Assembly (NCBI RefSeq): GCF_004138325.1
Contig: NZ_SBLB01000001.1
Coordinates: forward strand, 1,249,855 to 1,313,854
Source of the DNA: Spirosoma sordidisoli
Lineage (GTDB): Bacteria > Bacteroidota > Bacteroidia > Cytophagales > Spirosomataceae
Reading direction: 5' to 3'
Length of the DNA stretch: 64,000 nt
The notes under the pieces are model-generated. The model searched no databases. It saw only the letters and a program-made list of their open reading frames with translations, and was not told the origin of the DNA. The position numbers and the translations under genes are program-made. Shown piece by piece: positions 35,401 through 44,045 of the stretch (position 1 is its first letter; each line of letters starts with the position of its first letter).

Positions 35401-35997
35401 GAGGTCTCCTACACTTTTGCCGCGCAGAGCCGCCCCTACTTTATTGATCGCAATGACTTTGAAATAGTCTACCCGGCCGGCCTCATCGCGAACGGCTTCC
35501 AGGGCTTTGATACCGCTGGCTGAGCTATCCAGCACACTGTTGAGCAGGTCCGCCTGGCGTTTGCTCGCGCGCGACTGCTCTTCCAGGGCCTGCTGATTCT
35601 GCCGGGCCAGGGTAATATCGTTGAAGGTGATGACAAACCCATCGGCCAGCTTGACAACGGCCATGTCGTACCAGAGCAGCTGATCGCCATCTGGGTAAGG
35701 CGTCTCAAAGCGGGCGGGCTCGCCGGTATCGACAACCTGAACGAAGATGTCGAACAGCCCTCCTTCTTTCACGCCCGGCAGCTGGTCCAGCATAGGCTCA
35801 CCGATCACCGCATCAGTCAGCCCCAGCATGCGTTTGGCCGCTTTATTGAGCCGAATAAATTTGAAGTCGATAATCTGGCCCGTCTGATCACGAACGGACT
35901 CATAAGTAATAATACCGTTTAATGATGCATTCAGGATGCCATCCAGTTGCTCAGTAAGTTCAGCGAGTGATTGGTGATCAGTGGAATCCGTTAGCAT
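32455..35997 (-). CDS. Sensor histidine kinase with seven tandem PAS units
   Basis: A 1180-residue soluble kinase with no membrane helices that I can see. Seven copies of a ~130-residue PAS module follow one another from residue ~20 to ~935; each begins with a Ser/Asn-x-GI/V motif (NGII, SGIK, NGIV, NGVL, TGIF, SGIM, TGIF) and continues with VDF, xNxA and GLF segments. The kinase core follows with H box ASHDLQEPLRKI (His near 952), N box NLVSNSLKF, G1 DNGIGFD and G2 GTGIGLAI. The DLQEPLR H box is typical of phytochrome-like kinases. No response regulator is adjacent. The ligand or redox cofactors of the PAS units are unknown. Confidence 0.93.
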   Translation of the reverse strand: MLTDSTDHQSLAELTEQLDGILNASLNGIITYESVRDQTGQIIDFKFIRLNKAAKRMLGLTDAVIGEPMLDQLPGVKEGGLFDIFVQVVDTGEPARFETPYPDGDQLLWYDMAVVKLADGFVITFNDITLARQNQQALEEQSRASKRQADLLNSVLDSSASGIKALEAVRDEAGRVDYFKVIAINKVGAALRGKSVGDLVGKRASDVFPGIREHGLFDQYVRVTETREPHRFETWYELDGHGIWLDITLSPFYDGLVVTYTDVTEQHQAAVQKERQANFLNKLLDASSNGIVAERAIRNAEGDIVDFLVLSANQQAATISQSTVDALVGQRDLELHPNLRESGLFDAFVKTIETGQPQVVETYYDDGRLSQWLNVNTRKLADEELVITFSNVSAEKYAQLALEQAAAANKAQAELMHTMLDGAINGVLLLEPIREPATGNEPGAVVDFRILAANRAVEQLTGADPVQAIGRTMQDVYPGYRQAGFFALYCETLATGEQRRAENYYEDEVLKGWFEVSSVRQGEQVVLTFANTTEVRRAQQALKQAAADLQAVIDRSPTGIFVFSPVYDEAGRHVDFRFKTINRMVAAMVGQTPEVLTGAIASAWFTSYRETGLFERYRYTFDTGEEQRFSIHYDVDGFDLWFDVHAMKFGQDVLVTFTNFTDLKQAQLAVERQAAETKRQADLLDSVLNSSNSGIMSFEAIRNEEGAIVDFGYVTVNQASEQLVGYPVDFIKRHTLLNLFPGNVESGLFAMYVNTTETGEPTRTELHYNHDGLDFWIDVSAQKLGDGFVVTFSDVSAVKRASQLIERSAVELQTVIDTSQTGIFLFSPVHDKSGQVVDFRFRVANRQLASYVGQDPAAVVGALGSTWFPGYQSNGLFDAYHKTYVTGEPQRFDFHYNTDGIDVWLDILTTKMGDEVLVTFGDYTPLKLLQQQLQASVVDLQRSNRNLEQFAYVASHDLQEPLRKIQAFGDIIQTKYVGVMDAEGVDMIRRMQSAAARMQVLIKDVLAYSRVATKREEVEPVELNPLIDDVLIDLETAIADKRAHIQVHPLPTVPGDGLQLRQLFQNLVSNSLKFTRPDQMPEVIITGQMVRGKHAGLPVSVADEGRWFCRIDVSDNGIGFDPRQADRIFQVFQRLHGRSEYQGTGIGLAIVQKVVENHHGYIQADGRPGQGATFSILLPA

Positions 35998-36130
35998 AGC
36001 AGGTAAAATCCCAAAAATTCAGATTGGGTAACGTAGAACGCGATAGCAAGTTATCATTTTTTATGGACAGTATCGTTTTTGCCGTTTCTGTGGCTAATTT
36101 TATACTCACGCTAACCTAAAAACTCAACTC

Positions 36131-38635
36131 ATGTCCTTATTTACGACGATTTCTGACCTGTCGCGGTCGGTAGGCAAAGCCCGTTTTGCGCTGACCCTGT
36201 CTGGCCTGCTGCTACAGGCCGGACTGGCGGGCGCTCAGGATACGCCGACGTATCAGACACCACCCAAAGCGCTGGCCGATCTGGTGACGATGCCGCCCAC
36301 GCCGACGGTCAGTCTGTCTGACAAAGGTGATGTCATGGTCATTCTGGAGCAGGCCTCAGCGCCCGGCATTGCCGAACTGGCCCAACCGGAACTCAAACTG
36401 GCCGGTCTGCGCATGAACCCGGCCAATAACGGCCCCAGCCGCATGCGCTACATCACGGGCCTGAAAATTAAAAAACTGAACGCCAGGGAAGAAACACCCG
36501 TAACGGGGTTGCCGGCGTCGGCGCTGATCAGCTACGTACAGTGGTCGCCCGACTACAGCAAGATTGCCTTTGCCAACTCCACCGACGAACGAATCGATCT
36601 GTACGTGGCCGATGTAGCGACGGCCAAAGCGACCAAAGTAGGGAGTGCGGCTCTCAACGCGACCATGGGTATCCCTTTCCGCTGGCTGTCTGACAGTCGG
36701 GCGTTGATTGTGAAGACCGTGCCGGCTGGTCGGGGCAATACGCCTGAAATGAGCCGTGTGCCCGCCGGACCTACCACCCAGGCCAACATTGGTGGTAAAC
36801 GCGGGCAGGCTCCTACCTATCAGGATTTGCTCAAAAGCCCGTCTGACGAGAAACAGTTTGCCTATTACACCACCGCCCAGGTGGTGCGGCTCAGCCTCGA
36901 CGGACAGGCAACGCCCATCGGCCAACCCGGCATCATTGCCTCGGCCGACCCATCGCCGGATGGTAAGTACGTCATGATCGAAACCGTTCATACGCCCTTC
37001 TCCTACCTGGTGCCTGTTTACCGGTTTCCGCTGCGTACTGACGTATATGCCAGTACGGGTGCACTCATAAAAACCCTGAACGACGGCCCCCTGCAGGAAA
37101 GCGTACCCTATAGCCCCGATGGAGCGCCGACGGGTCCGCGCGAGTTTGCGTGGCGGGCCGACGCCCCGGCCTCAGTCTACTACACCGTAGCGCAGGACAA
37201 CGGCGACCCCAAAGTAAAAGCCGACGTACGGGACAAGGTATTTCTGGTCGAAGCGCCTTTTTCGGGACAGCCTCGCGAAATATACGCGGCACAATACCGG
37301 TTCGAAGGCTTTGAGTGGGGCAACGAAACCATGGCCCTGGCTACCGAACGCTGGTGGCAGACGCGCAAGATGCTGACCCGTACCGTAAACCCGACCAGCT
37401 GGCAGGCAGCCACCCTGTTCGACCGGTCATACGAAGATCGGTACAGCAACCCCGGCCAGCCCGACACGCGCCATAACCAGTACGGTCGTGAAGTACTGAA
37501 CCTGCTGGCCAACAACGAGATTCTGATGCTGAACGGGCAGGGAGCCTCGCCCGAAGGCGACCGTCCGTTTGTGAGCCTGCTCAACCTGAAGACCAAACAA
37601 ACCCGCGAACTGTGGCGGTCGGCAGCGCCCAACTTCGAGCGGCCCGTTGCCGTTCTGGACGCAGCCCGGCAGGTAATCCTGACCACCCGCGAAACACCCG
37701 ACGAGAACCCGAACTACTTTGTCCGCAACCTCAAGGCCCGCATAGCACCGGTTCAGGTAACGGCTTTCCCGCACCCCTACCCGCAGCTGAAAGGCGTTCA
37801 GAAGCAACAGCTTCGCTACAAGCGGGCCGATGGCGTTGACCTGACGGCTACGCTGTATCTGCCAGCTGGCTACAAAAAAGAGCAGGGTCCGCTGCCTACC
37901 TTCCTGTGGGCTTACCCGGCAGAGTTCAAAAGCAAAGATGCCGCCGGGCAGGTGTCGGGCTCGCCCTACCAGTTCAACCGGATCAGCTACTGGGGGGCTG
38001 CGGCCTTCGTAACCATGGGCTACGCTATTCTCGATAACGCCAGCATCCCCATCGTGGGCGAAGGCGACAAGGAGCCGAACGATACCTACGTTGAGCAGCT
38101 CGTCAGCAGCGCCAAAGCGGCCATTGACGAAGGGGTTCGGCTGGGCGTGGTCGACTCGAGTCGCGTGGGCGTGGGCGGTCACTCGTACGGGGCCTTTATG
38201 ACGGCGAACCTGCTCTCGCACAGCAAGCTGTTCAAAGCCGGTATTGCCCGCAGTGGCGCCTACAACCGCACGCTGACGCCCTTCGGCTTCCAGAACGAAC
38301 AGCGTACCTACTGGCAGGCGCCGGAAGTGTATAACACGATGTCGCCGTTCATGAATGCCGACAAAGTGAAAACGCCGATTCTGCTGGTTCATGGCGAAGC
38401 CGACAACAATACCGGCACGTTCCCGATCCAGTCAGAACGCTACTACAACGCGCTCAAGAGCTTCGGCGTAACCAGCAAACTGGTGCTGCTGCCGTACGAA
38501 AGTCACGGCTATACGGCTAAAGAATCGCTGCTGCATATGCTCTGGGAAATGAACGGCTGGCTCGAAGCCTACGTCAAAAACCCCAAGCCAGCCACAGCCG
38601 CTGGTCAGGCCGGTAAAGTAGGGGGCGGCAAGTAA
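36131..38635 (+). CDS. Secreted S9 (prolyl oligopeptidase family) peptidase
   Basis: An 834-residue secreted serine peptidase. A Sec signal or anchor covers about residues 20-37 (LLLQAGLAGAQ). A beta-propeller of roughly 500 residues precedes the hydrolase domain. The nucleophile elbow is GHSYGAF near residue 683, the acid is in VHGEADNN and the His in YESHGY near the end, giving a complete triad. Similar proteins are placed in the S9D group with plant glutamyl peptidase. It probably acts on peptides in the periplasm. It is divergent from the multi-PAS kinase, and the 133 bases between starts hold no clear promoter. Confidence 0.9.
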   Translation: MSLFTTISDLSRSVGKARFALTLSGLLLQAGLAGAQDTPTYQTPPKALADLVTMPPTPTVSLSDKGDVMVILEQASAPGIAELAQPELKLAGLRMNPANNGPSRMRYITGLKIKKLNAREETPVTGLPASALISYVQWSPDYSKIAFANSTDERIDLYVADVATAKATKVGSAALNATMGIPFRWLSDSRALIVKTVPAGRGNTPEMSRVPAGPTTQANIGGKRGQAPTYQDLLKSPSDEKQFAYYTTAQVVRLSLDGQATPIGQPGIIASADPSPDGKYVMIETVHTPFSYLVPVYRFPLRTDVYASTGALIKTLNDGPLQESVPYSPDGAPTGPREFAWRADAPASVYYTVAQDNGDPKVKADVRDKVFLVEAPFSGQPREIYAAQYRFEGFEWGNETMALATERWWQTRKMLTRTVNPTSWQAATLFDRSYEDRYSNPGQPDTRHNQYGREVLNLLANNEILMLNGQGASPEGDRPFVSLLNLKTKQTRELWRSAAPNFERPVAVLDAARQVILTTRETPDENPNYFVRNLKARIAPVQVTAFPHPYPQLKGVQKQQLRYKRADGVDLTATLYLPAGYKKEQGPLPTFLWAYPAEFKSKDAAGQVSGSPYQFNRISYWGAAAFVTMGYAILDNASIPIVGEGDKEPNDTYVEQLVSSAKAAIDEGVRLGVVDSSRVGVGGHSYGAFMTANLLSHSKLFKAGIARSGAYNRTLTPFGFQNEQRTYWQAPEVYNTMSPFMNADKVKTPILLVHGEADNNTGTFPIQSERYYNALKSFGVTSKLVLLPYESHGYTAKESLLHMLWEMNGWLEAYVKNPKPATAAGQAGKVGGGK

Positions 38636-38649
38636 GATGCCACCAGCTG

Positions 38650-38703
38650 ATCGGGGTTGTTGAGAAACGGTTGAGCTGTTTCTTAACAACCCCGATTTTT
38701 TTG
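38650..38703 (+). terminator. Long terminator after the S9 peptidase gene
   Basis: ATCGGGGTTGTT and AGAAAC pair with GTTTCT and AACAACCCCGAT with single-base bulges over 38650-38695, followed by eight T residues. About 115 bases of unassigned sequence separate it from mutS2. Confidence 0.9.
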
Positions 38704-38821
38704 TATCTACCGGTCAGGCATCCGATACGACCCGACCGAACCCGCGCCCCCTGCTGAATGTTGTGTATACAGGAGCCGCCTGTACGGCTCCATACCATCT
38801 GTTTTCTGCATACGAACCCGA

Positions 38822-41236
38822 ATGCTTTACCCCCAGACATTAGAACATAAATTAGGTTTCGACACCATCCGCCAGCACCTCAAAGACGCCTGCGTCAGCC
38901 CGCTGGGACAGGATTATGTCGAGAAAATTCGCTTTACCGATAACCTCTCGCTGATTGATAAACTCCTGCGCCAGACCGACGAATTTCGGCAGATTGTTCA
39001 GTTTGAACCCGACTTCCCGAGCAGCAACTACATCGACGTACGGCCCCACCTGAACCGCGCCCGCATAGAAGGACTGGCGCTGACCGAAGCTGAGTTTTTT
39101 GACCTTAAGCTGGCCCTGCGCACCATTCAGGACTGTCTGAAGTTCCTGTCCAAACGCGAAGAGAGTCAAACGTTCCCGTTCCTGCGTGAGCTGGCCGGAC
39201 CGGTTGGCGTCGACAAAAAACTGACCGACGCCCTCGAACGCGTCATCGACGACCGGGGCAACGTCCGCGATTCGGCCTCGCCCGAGCTGGCCCAGATTCG
39301 TCGGCGGATCATTGGCGAACAGGCCAACCTGCGCAAACGGCTCGACAGCATTCTGCGTCAGGCCCGGCAAAACGGCTGGATTCCCGACGACCTCAGCCTG
39401 ACCGTACGCGGGGGCCGACTAGTCATCCCGATTGCGGCCGAACATAAACGCAAGATCAAAGGCTTTGTCCATGATGAGTCGCAGACGGGGCAGACCGTGT
39501 TCCTCGAGCCGGCCGAAGTGTTCGACGCCAACAACGAAATCCGCGAGCTGGAGTACGAAGAACGACGCGAGATTTACCGGATTCTGCTGGCCCTGACCGA
39601 CCAGGTCCGGCCGCACCTCGATGATCTGAAACGAGCCATCAATTTCCTGGCCCAGATCGATTTCATCCGGGCCAAAGCCAAACTGGCCATTCAGCTGGAC
39701 GCGGTGCTGCCCAGGCTCCACGAGCGGCCGTTCGTTAACTGGACCAGCGCGCGCCATCCGTTGCTTCACCTGTCGTTTCGGAAGCAAAACAAAACCGTAG
39801 TTCCGCTGGGCGTTCGGCTCGACGAAAAAGCGCGGATTCTGATCATCTCCGGCCCCAACGCGGGCGGTAAGTCCGTTGCGCTCAAAACCATCGGGCTGGT
39901 TCAGTACATGCTGCAGTGCGGCCTGCTGGTTCCCATGGCCGATTATTCGGAGATGGGCATCTTCCAGAACCTGTTCATCGACATTGGGGATGAGCAATCG
40001 CTGGAGAACGACCTCAGTACGTACTCGTCGCACCTGACGGCCATGAAGCAGTTCGTGATCGGGGCCAACAAACGCACGCTTTTCCTGATCGATGAGTTCG
40101 GAACGGGTACCGAGCCGGGCCTGGGTGGAGCCATTGCCGAGTCGATTCTGGAAGACCTTAACAAATCGGGCGCTTACGGAGTCATCAACACCCACTACAC
40201 CAACCTGAAGGTGTTTGCCGATAAAACCCCGGGCCTTATCAACGGCGCCATGCGCTTCGACGGGGAGCATCTGGAACCACTTTACCAGCTGGAAATTGGT
40301 CGGCCTGGCTCGTCGTTTGCGTTTGAAATCGCGCAGAAGATCGGCTTGCCCAAAGGCATCATCGACCGCGCTAAAGAGAAGCTGGGCAGTCAGCAGGTCA
40401 ACTTCGAAAAACTGCTGAAAGAACTCGACATCGAGAAGCGCGTCTTCTCGGAAAAAAATCTCGAAATCAGCATCAACCAGCGTAAGGTAGCCCAGCAACT
40501 GGCCGAGTATACCGCCCTGAAAACCCGGCTCGACAACGAACAGAAGCAGCTGCTCAACGACGCCAAGCAGAAGGCCAAAGCCCTCGTGCAGGAGGCCAAC
40601 CAGCGGATCGAGAACACCATCCGGGAGATCAAGGAAAACAAGGCCGAACGCGAAGCCACCAAACAGGTACGGCAGGAGCTCGAACGGTTCGATCAGAAAG
40701 AACTGAAACCCGAGCCGGTAGAGCTGGAAAAACCCAAACCCGAAGAGGAGTTCGAAGCCGATAACGGCGCCATCGCGGTCGGCAGCTACGTCCGGATTCA
40801 GGGCCAGAATACCATCGGTGAAGTGCTGTCGATTCGCGGCAAAGACGCCGAAATCCGAATTGGCGATCTGAAGTCAAACATCAGGCTGAACCGACTCGAG
40901 AAGGTCAGCCGGAAAACCTTCGTGGCCGCCACCGAAACCCGAGACGACCGGCCACGCAGCCGGGGTGTCGACATGAACGAGAAGATGCAGAACTTCAGCT
41001 TCAACCTCGACATTCGGGGCAAACGGGGCGAAGAGGCCCTGGGCGAAGTAGACCGTTTCTTCGACGATGCGCTGATGCTCGGCTATCCTGAGTTGCGCAT
41101 CGTACACGGCAAGGGCGACGGTATCCTGCGCACCCTGGTCCGGAACCACCTGCGCGGCTACAAACAGGTTGGCTCGATGCAGGACGAACATGCCGACCGG
41201 GGCGGGGCCGGTGTTACGATCGTAAAGATGAAGTAG
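38822..41236 (+). CDS. mutS2: MutS2 (endonuclease/ribosome-collision rescue ATPase)
   Basis: An 804-residue MutS paralogue. The N-terminal region is a MutS core and clamp without the mismatch-recognition domain. The ATPase has Walker A ISGPNAGGKSVALK near residue 345 and LIDEFGTGTEPGLGGA as Walker B. A long charged coiled coil spans about residues 520-640. A C-terminal Smr domain holds LDIRGKRG and the VHGKGDGILR motif. MutS2 suppresses recombination and, in Bacillus, splits collided ribosomes, the Smr domain being a nuclease. No mutL or mutS lies nearby. Length matches the family. Confidence 0.96.
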   Translation: MLYPQTLEHKLGFDTIRQHLKDACVSPLGQDYVEKIRFTDNLSLIDKLLRQTDEFRQIVQFEPDFPSSNYIDVRPHLNRARIEGLALTEAEFFDLKLALRTIQDCLKFLSKREESQTFPFLRELAGPVGVDKKLTDALERVIDDRGNVRDSASPELAQIRRRIIGEQANLRKRLDSILRQARQNGWIPDDLSLTVRGGRLVIPIAAEHKRKIKGFVHDESQTGQTVFLEPAEVFDANNEIRELEYEERREIYRILLALTDQVRPHLDDLKRAINFLAQIDFIRAKAKLAIQLDAVLPRLHERPFVNWTSARHPLLHLSFRKQNKTVVPLGVRLDEKARILIISGPNAGGKSVALKTIGLVQYMLQCGLLVPMADYSEMGIFQNLFIDIGDEQSLENDLSTYSSHLTAMKQFVIGANKRTLFLIDEFGTGTEPGLGGAIAESILEDLNKSGAYGVINTHYTNLKVFADKTPGLINGAMRFDGEHLEPLYQLEIGRPGSSFAFEIAQKIGLPKGIIDRAKEKLGSQQVNFEKLLKELDIEKRVFSEKNLEISINQRKVAQQLAEYTALKTRLDNEQKQLLNDAKQKAKALVQEANQRIENTIREIKENKAEREATKQVRQELERFDQKELKPEPVELEKPKPEEEFEADNGAIAVGSYVRIQGQNTIGEVLSIRGKDAEIRIGDLKSNIRLNRLEKVSRKTFVAATETRDDRPRSRGVDMNEKMQNFSFNLDIRGKRGEEALGEVDRFFDDALMLGYPELRIVHGKGDGILRTLVRNHLRGYKQVGSMQDEHADRGGAGVTIVKMK

Positions 41237-41263
41237 CCCGCCGGCCAGCTATACTCCTCAACC

Positions 41264-41295
41264 ACAAACCGCAGCTCGAACGAACTGCGGTTTGT
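41264..41295. terminator. Hairpin after mutS2
   Basis: ACAAACCGCAG (41264-41274) pairs with CTGCGGTTTGT (41285-41295) across a 10-nt loop. The T-run is poor, so it is a probable but weak terminator. Confidence 0.6.
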
Positions 41296-41418
41296 GTGTA
41301 TAGAGGCCTCCGAAACAGCCACCGGCCGACCGAAAAACTGGCGATTATGGTCAGAAAGTAATAGATTGTCAGCGGCTTATCCGGCCGTTCATGCATACAA
41401 CCTTACTCTAATCGTCAC

Positions 41419-42456
41419 ATGCGCAACCTGTATCTTCTTGTTTTCTGTTTATGGGGCTTCATCGCCTACGCCCAGCAACCGGCCGCCAACCCCGCCGACC
41501 TCACCGAACGCATCCGCAACCTCGAAGAAAAACTGGATTTTGCGCTGCAAACCCAGGACAAAAGCACCGATGATCTGCTGTGGTACCAGCGCGTAGGCGA
41601 CGTTGCCCTTGTCGACAAAATACGCTATACCAGCAAACCACCCCACGTGATCCGAAACCCGACCGGACAGGGTGCTACCAATCCGCTGGTTATTCCGGCC
41701 TATACGTTTATACCCCGCAAATACGCAGCCGACAAAAAGCTCCCGCTGATCGTGTTCGTTCACGGCGGAGTACATAGCGATTTCAACTCCAGCTACGCCC
41801 ATATCGTCCGTGAACTGATCGAGCAGGGGTATATCATCATCGCGCCCGAATACCGGGGCAGCACGGGCTACGGCGGCTCGTTCTACAAACAGATCGACTA
41901 CGGCGACTACGAAAACGATGACGTGCTGGCCGGCAAACGCTGGGCCGTTGAGAACCTGCCGCAGGTCGACCCGGACCGGGTGGGTATCATGGGCTGGAGC
42001 CATGGCGGCATGATTACCCTGATGAATATTTTCGACCATGCCGACGACTATAAAGTAGCCTACGCAGGCGTTCCCGTCAGCGACATGATTGCGCGGATGG
42101 GCTACAAGAACCAGAGTTACCGCAACGAATTTTCGGCCGCTACGCACATCGGAAAAGACGCAGCCGACAACGTGGCCGAATACCGGCGCCGGTCGCCGGT
42201 CTGGAACGCCCAGAAGCTGAAAACACCCCTGCTGATTCATACCAATACCAACGACGAAGACGTGAACGTACTCGAAGTAGAATCGCTGATCAACGCCCTG
42301 AAGGCCAACGGCAAGAAGTTCGACTACAAGATCTATCAGGATGCGCCCGGCGGCCATATTTTCAACCGCATCGATACCCGGCTCGCTAAAGAGTCGCGCC
42401 AGGAGATTTACCGGTTTCTGGGTCGTCAGCTAACGCCCCCCAATGCAGTAAAGTAG
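41419..42456 (+). CDS. Secreted alpha/beta-hydrolase (S9-like peptidase)
   Basis: A 345-residue secreted serine hydrolase. A Sec signal ends after LWGFIAYAQQ (about residue 20). A short Pro/Glu-rich helical segment follows, then the catalytic core: VFVHGGVHSDF, APEYRGSTGYGG, the GWSHGGM nucleophile elbow (Ser near residue 195), an acid in NTNDEDV and the GGHIF His. The YRGSTGYG and GWSHGG patterns place it with the catalytic domain of prolyl oligopeptidases (dipeptidyl-peptidase IV type), but it lacks the propeller. It may act as a peptidase or esterase. Confidence 0.85.
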   Translation: MRNLYLLVFCLWGFIAYAQQPAANPADLTERIRNLEEKLDFALQTQDKSTDDLLWYQRVGDVALVDKIRYTSKPPHVIRNPTGQGATNPLVIPAYTFIPRKYAADKKLPLIVFVHGGVHSDFNSSYAHIVRELIEQGYIIIAPEYRGSTGYGGSFYKQIDYGDYENDDVLAGKRWAVENLPQVDPDRVGIMGWSHGGMITLMNIFDHADDYKVAYAGVPVSDMIARMGYKNQSYRNEFSAATHIGKDAADNVAEYRRRSPVWNAQKLKTPLLIHTNTNDEDVNVLEVESLINALKANGKKFDYKIYQDAPGGHIFNRIDTRLAKESRQEIYRFLGRQLTPPNAVK

Positions 42457-42466
42457 GCATCATCAA

Positions 42467-42496
42467 CGAGCCGCCCGCTGGTCAGCGGGCGGCTCG
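42467..42496. terminator. GC-rich hairpin between convergent genes
   Basis: CGAGCCGCCCGCT (42467-42479) pairs perfectly with AGCGGGCGGCTCG (42484-42496) with a 4-nt loop. No T-run follows on either strand, but the strong 13-bp stem between two stops suggests shared termination. Confidence 0.6.
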
Positions 42497-42520
42497 CTTA
42501 CCGGTTTACAATGCTTTATT

Positions 42521-42841
42521 TTAGTGGGCCGACACCGTTTTCAGCCCGATGACCGAGCCGATCAGCAGCGCGATGAAGAACAACCGCCAGAAGTCGCCCG
42601 GCTCCCGGAAAAACAGTATCCCGATCAGCACCGTACCCACCGCGCCGATACCCGTCCAGACGGCGTAGGCCGTACCGAGCGGAATGGTGAGGGTGGCTTT
42701 GTTCAGAAAGTAAAAACTCAGGACCGCACACACTACAAACCCAGCTGCCCAGCCGGGTTTCTGAAAATTGTCAGATAGTTTGAGACAGGTCGTGAAGCCG
42801 ACTTCAAAGAGTCCGGCCAGAATCAGCAGCAACCAGGCCAT
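42521..42841 (-). CDS. SMR-family exporter (SugE/Gdx-like)
   Basis: A 106-residue inner-membrane protein with four helices. The conserved Glu of the first helix is in LAGLFEVGF (residue 13), with the following TCLKLSDNF segment. AYAVWTGIGAVGTVLIG is the third-helix signature of the family. Members work as dimers; SugE types export guanidinium or quaternary ammonium compounds. No guanidine riboswitch is evident in its 143-base leader. Confidence 0.88.
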   Translation of the reverse strand: MAWLLLILAGLFEVGFTTCLKLSDNFQKPGWAAGFVVCAVLSFYFLNKATLTIPLGTAYAVWTGIGAVGTVLIGILFFREPGDFWRLFFIALLIGSVIGLKTVSAH

Positions 42842-42918
42842 TGGATTATAAACGCATTAGTACGTATTGACAACCACCGCCCGGCCCCATTTGTCTGCAA
42901 AGGCCCGGCAATCCGCAT

Positions 42919-42949
42919 AAAAAAGTGCCGGAAGCAACGCCCCCGGCAC
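42919..42949 (-). terminator. Terminator after the isomerase/epimerase gene
   Basis: On the minus strand GTGCCGG pairs with CCGGCAC across an 11-nt loop and leads into TTTTTT. It ends the sugar locus before the SMR-family gene. Confidence 0.82.
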
Positions 42950-42984
42950 CCTTGAATTTGCCTGAATAAGTTATCAACAACCGC

Positions 42985-44040
42985 TTAGGGCAGGCCCAGC
43001 ACTTTTTTGTTGAAGCTTTCGTCGGCTCCGGTGCCGGCGAAGTCGTCGAAGGCACGTTCGGTAACCCGGATGATGTGGCCATCGATAAAGGGCGCCCCTT
43101 CGGCCGCTCCCTGTTCAGGATGCTTCAGCGCACACTCCCACTCCAGGACGGCCCAGCCCTCGTAGTCGTACTGCGCCAGTTTGGAGAAGATTCCCGAGAA
43201 ATCGACCTGGCCGTCGCCCAGCGAACGGAACCGCCCGGCGCGTTCTACCCAGCCCTGGAAACCGCCGTATACGCCCTGCTTACCCGTTGGGTTAAACTCG
43301 GCATCTTTTACGTGGTACGCGTAAATTCGCTCGTGGTAGAAGTCGATGAACTGCAGGTAATCGAGTTGTTGCAGCAGGAAGTGGCTCGGGTCGTAGTTGA
43401 TACCGGCCCGCGGGTGGTTGTTCACCTTCTCCAGGAACATCTCAAACGTAATACCATCGTGCAGGTCTTCGCCGGGGTGCAGCTCGTAGCCCACGTTGAC
43501 GCCTGCCTCATCGAAGGCGTTCAGGATGGGGAGCCAGCGGTTGGCCAGCTCGGTAAAGCCCGTCTCGACCAGTCCGGCCGGCCGTTGTGGCCAGGGATAC
43601 ATAAACGGCCACAGCAGCGCCCCCGAGAAGGTGACGTGGCTCGTCAGACCGAGGTTCTTCGAGGCTTTGGCCGCCAGCATCAGCTGATCAACGGCCCAGG
43701 CCTGCTGTTCGGTTGGTTTACCAGCCAGTTCAGCCGGGCCAAAGCCGTCGAACATGGGTCCGTAGGCGGGGTGTACCGCTACCAGCTGCCCCTGCAGGTG
43801 GGTCGACAGTTCGGTGATTTCGACACCGATGTCGCCGAGTTTGCCTTTCAGCTCATCGCAGTAGGTCTGGCTTTCGGCCGCCTGCTTCAGATCAATGACG
43901 CGCGGGTCCCAGGTGGGCAGCTGAATGCCCTTATACCCCAGGTCTGCCATGTATCTGGCAATGGTATCCAGCGAATTAAAGGGGGCGGCATCGCCCAGAA
44001 ACTGAGCCAAAAAAATGCCGGGGCCTTTCATTGTTTTCAT
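42985..44040 (-). CDS. Sugar phosphate isomerase/epimerase-like TIM-barrel protein
   Basis: A 351-residue cytoplasmic AP-endonuclease/xylose-isomerase type TIM barrel. It opens with GPGIFLAQFLGDAAPFNSLDTIARYMADLGYKGIQLPTWD, typical of this family. Metal ligands are expected in GYELHPGEDLH (Glu/His), NYDPSHF (Asp/His) and YAYHVKDAEF (His), and in the closing AVLEWE. It follows two Gfo/Idh oxidoreductases in the same direction. Isomerisation or epimerisation of a keto-sugar is probable; the exact substrate is not known. Confidence 0.9.
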   Translation of the reverse strand: MKTMKGPGIFLAQFLGDAAPFNSLDTIARYMADLGYKGIQLPTWDPRVIDLKQAAESQTYCDELKGKLGDIGVEITELSTHLQGQLVAVHPAYGPMFDGFGPAELAGKPTEQQAWAVDQLMLAAKASKNLGLTSHVTFSGALLWPFMYPWPQRPAGLVETGFTELANRWLPILNAFDEAGVNVGYELHPGEDLHDGITFEMFLEKVNNHPRAGINYDPSHFLLQQLDYLQFIDFYHERIYAYHVKDAEFNPTGKQGVYGGFQGWVERAGRFRSLGDGQVDFSGIFSKLAQYDYEGWAVLEWECALKHPEQGAAEGAPFIDGHIIRVTERAFDDFAGTGADESFNKKVLGLP

Positions 44041-44045
44041 CCTTT

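Noticed and set aside
39419..40498. A 359-codon minus-strand frame inside mutS2
   Set aside because: Antisense shadow of mutS2; no own promoter or family pattern.
42842..42984. Guanidine riboswitch upstream of the SMR-family gene
   Set aside because: No paired ACGR-loop hairpins or ykkC-like core could be found; the only strong structure is the terminator of the upstream gene.
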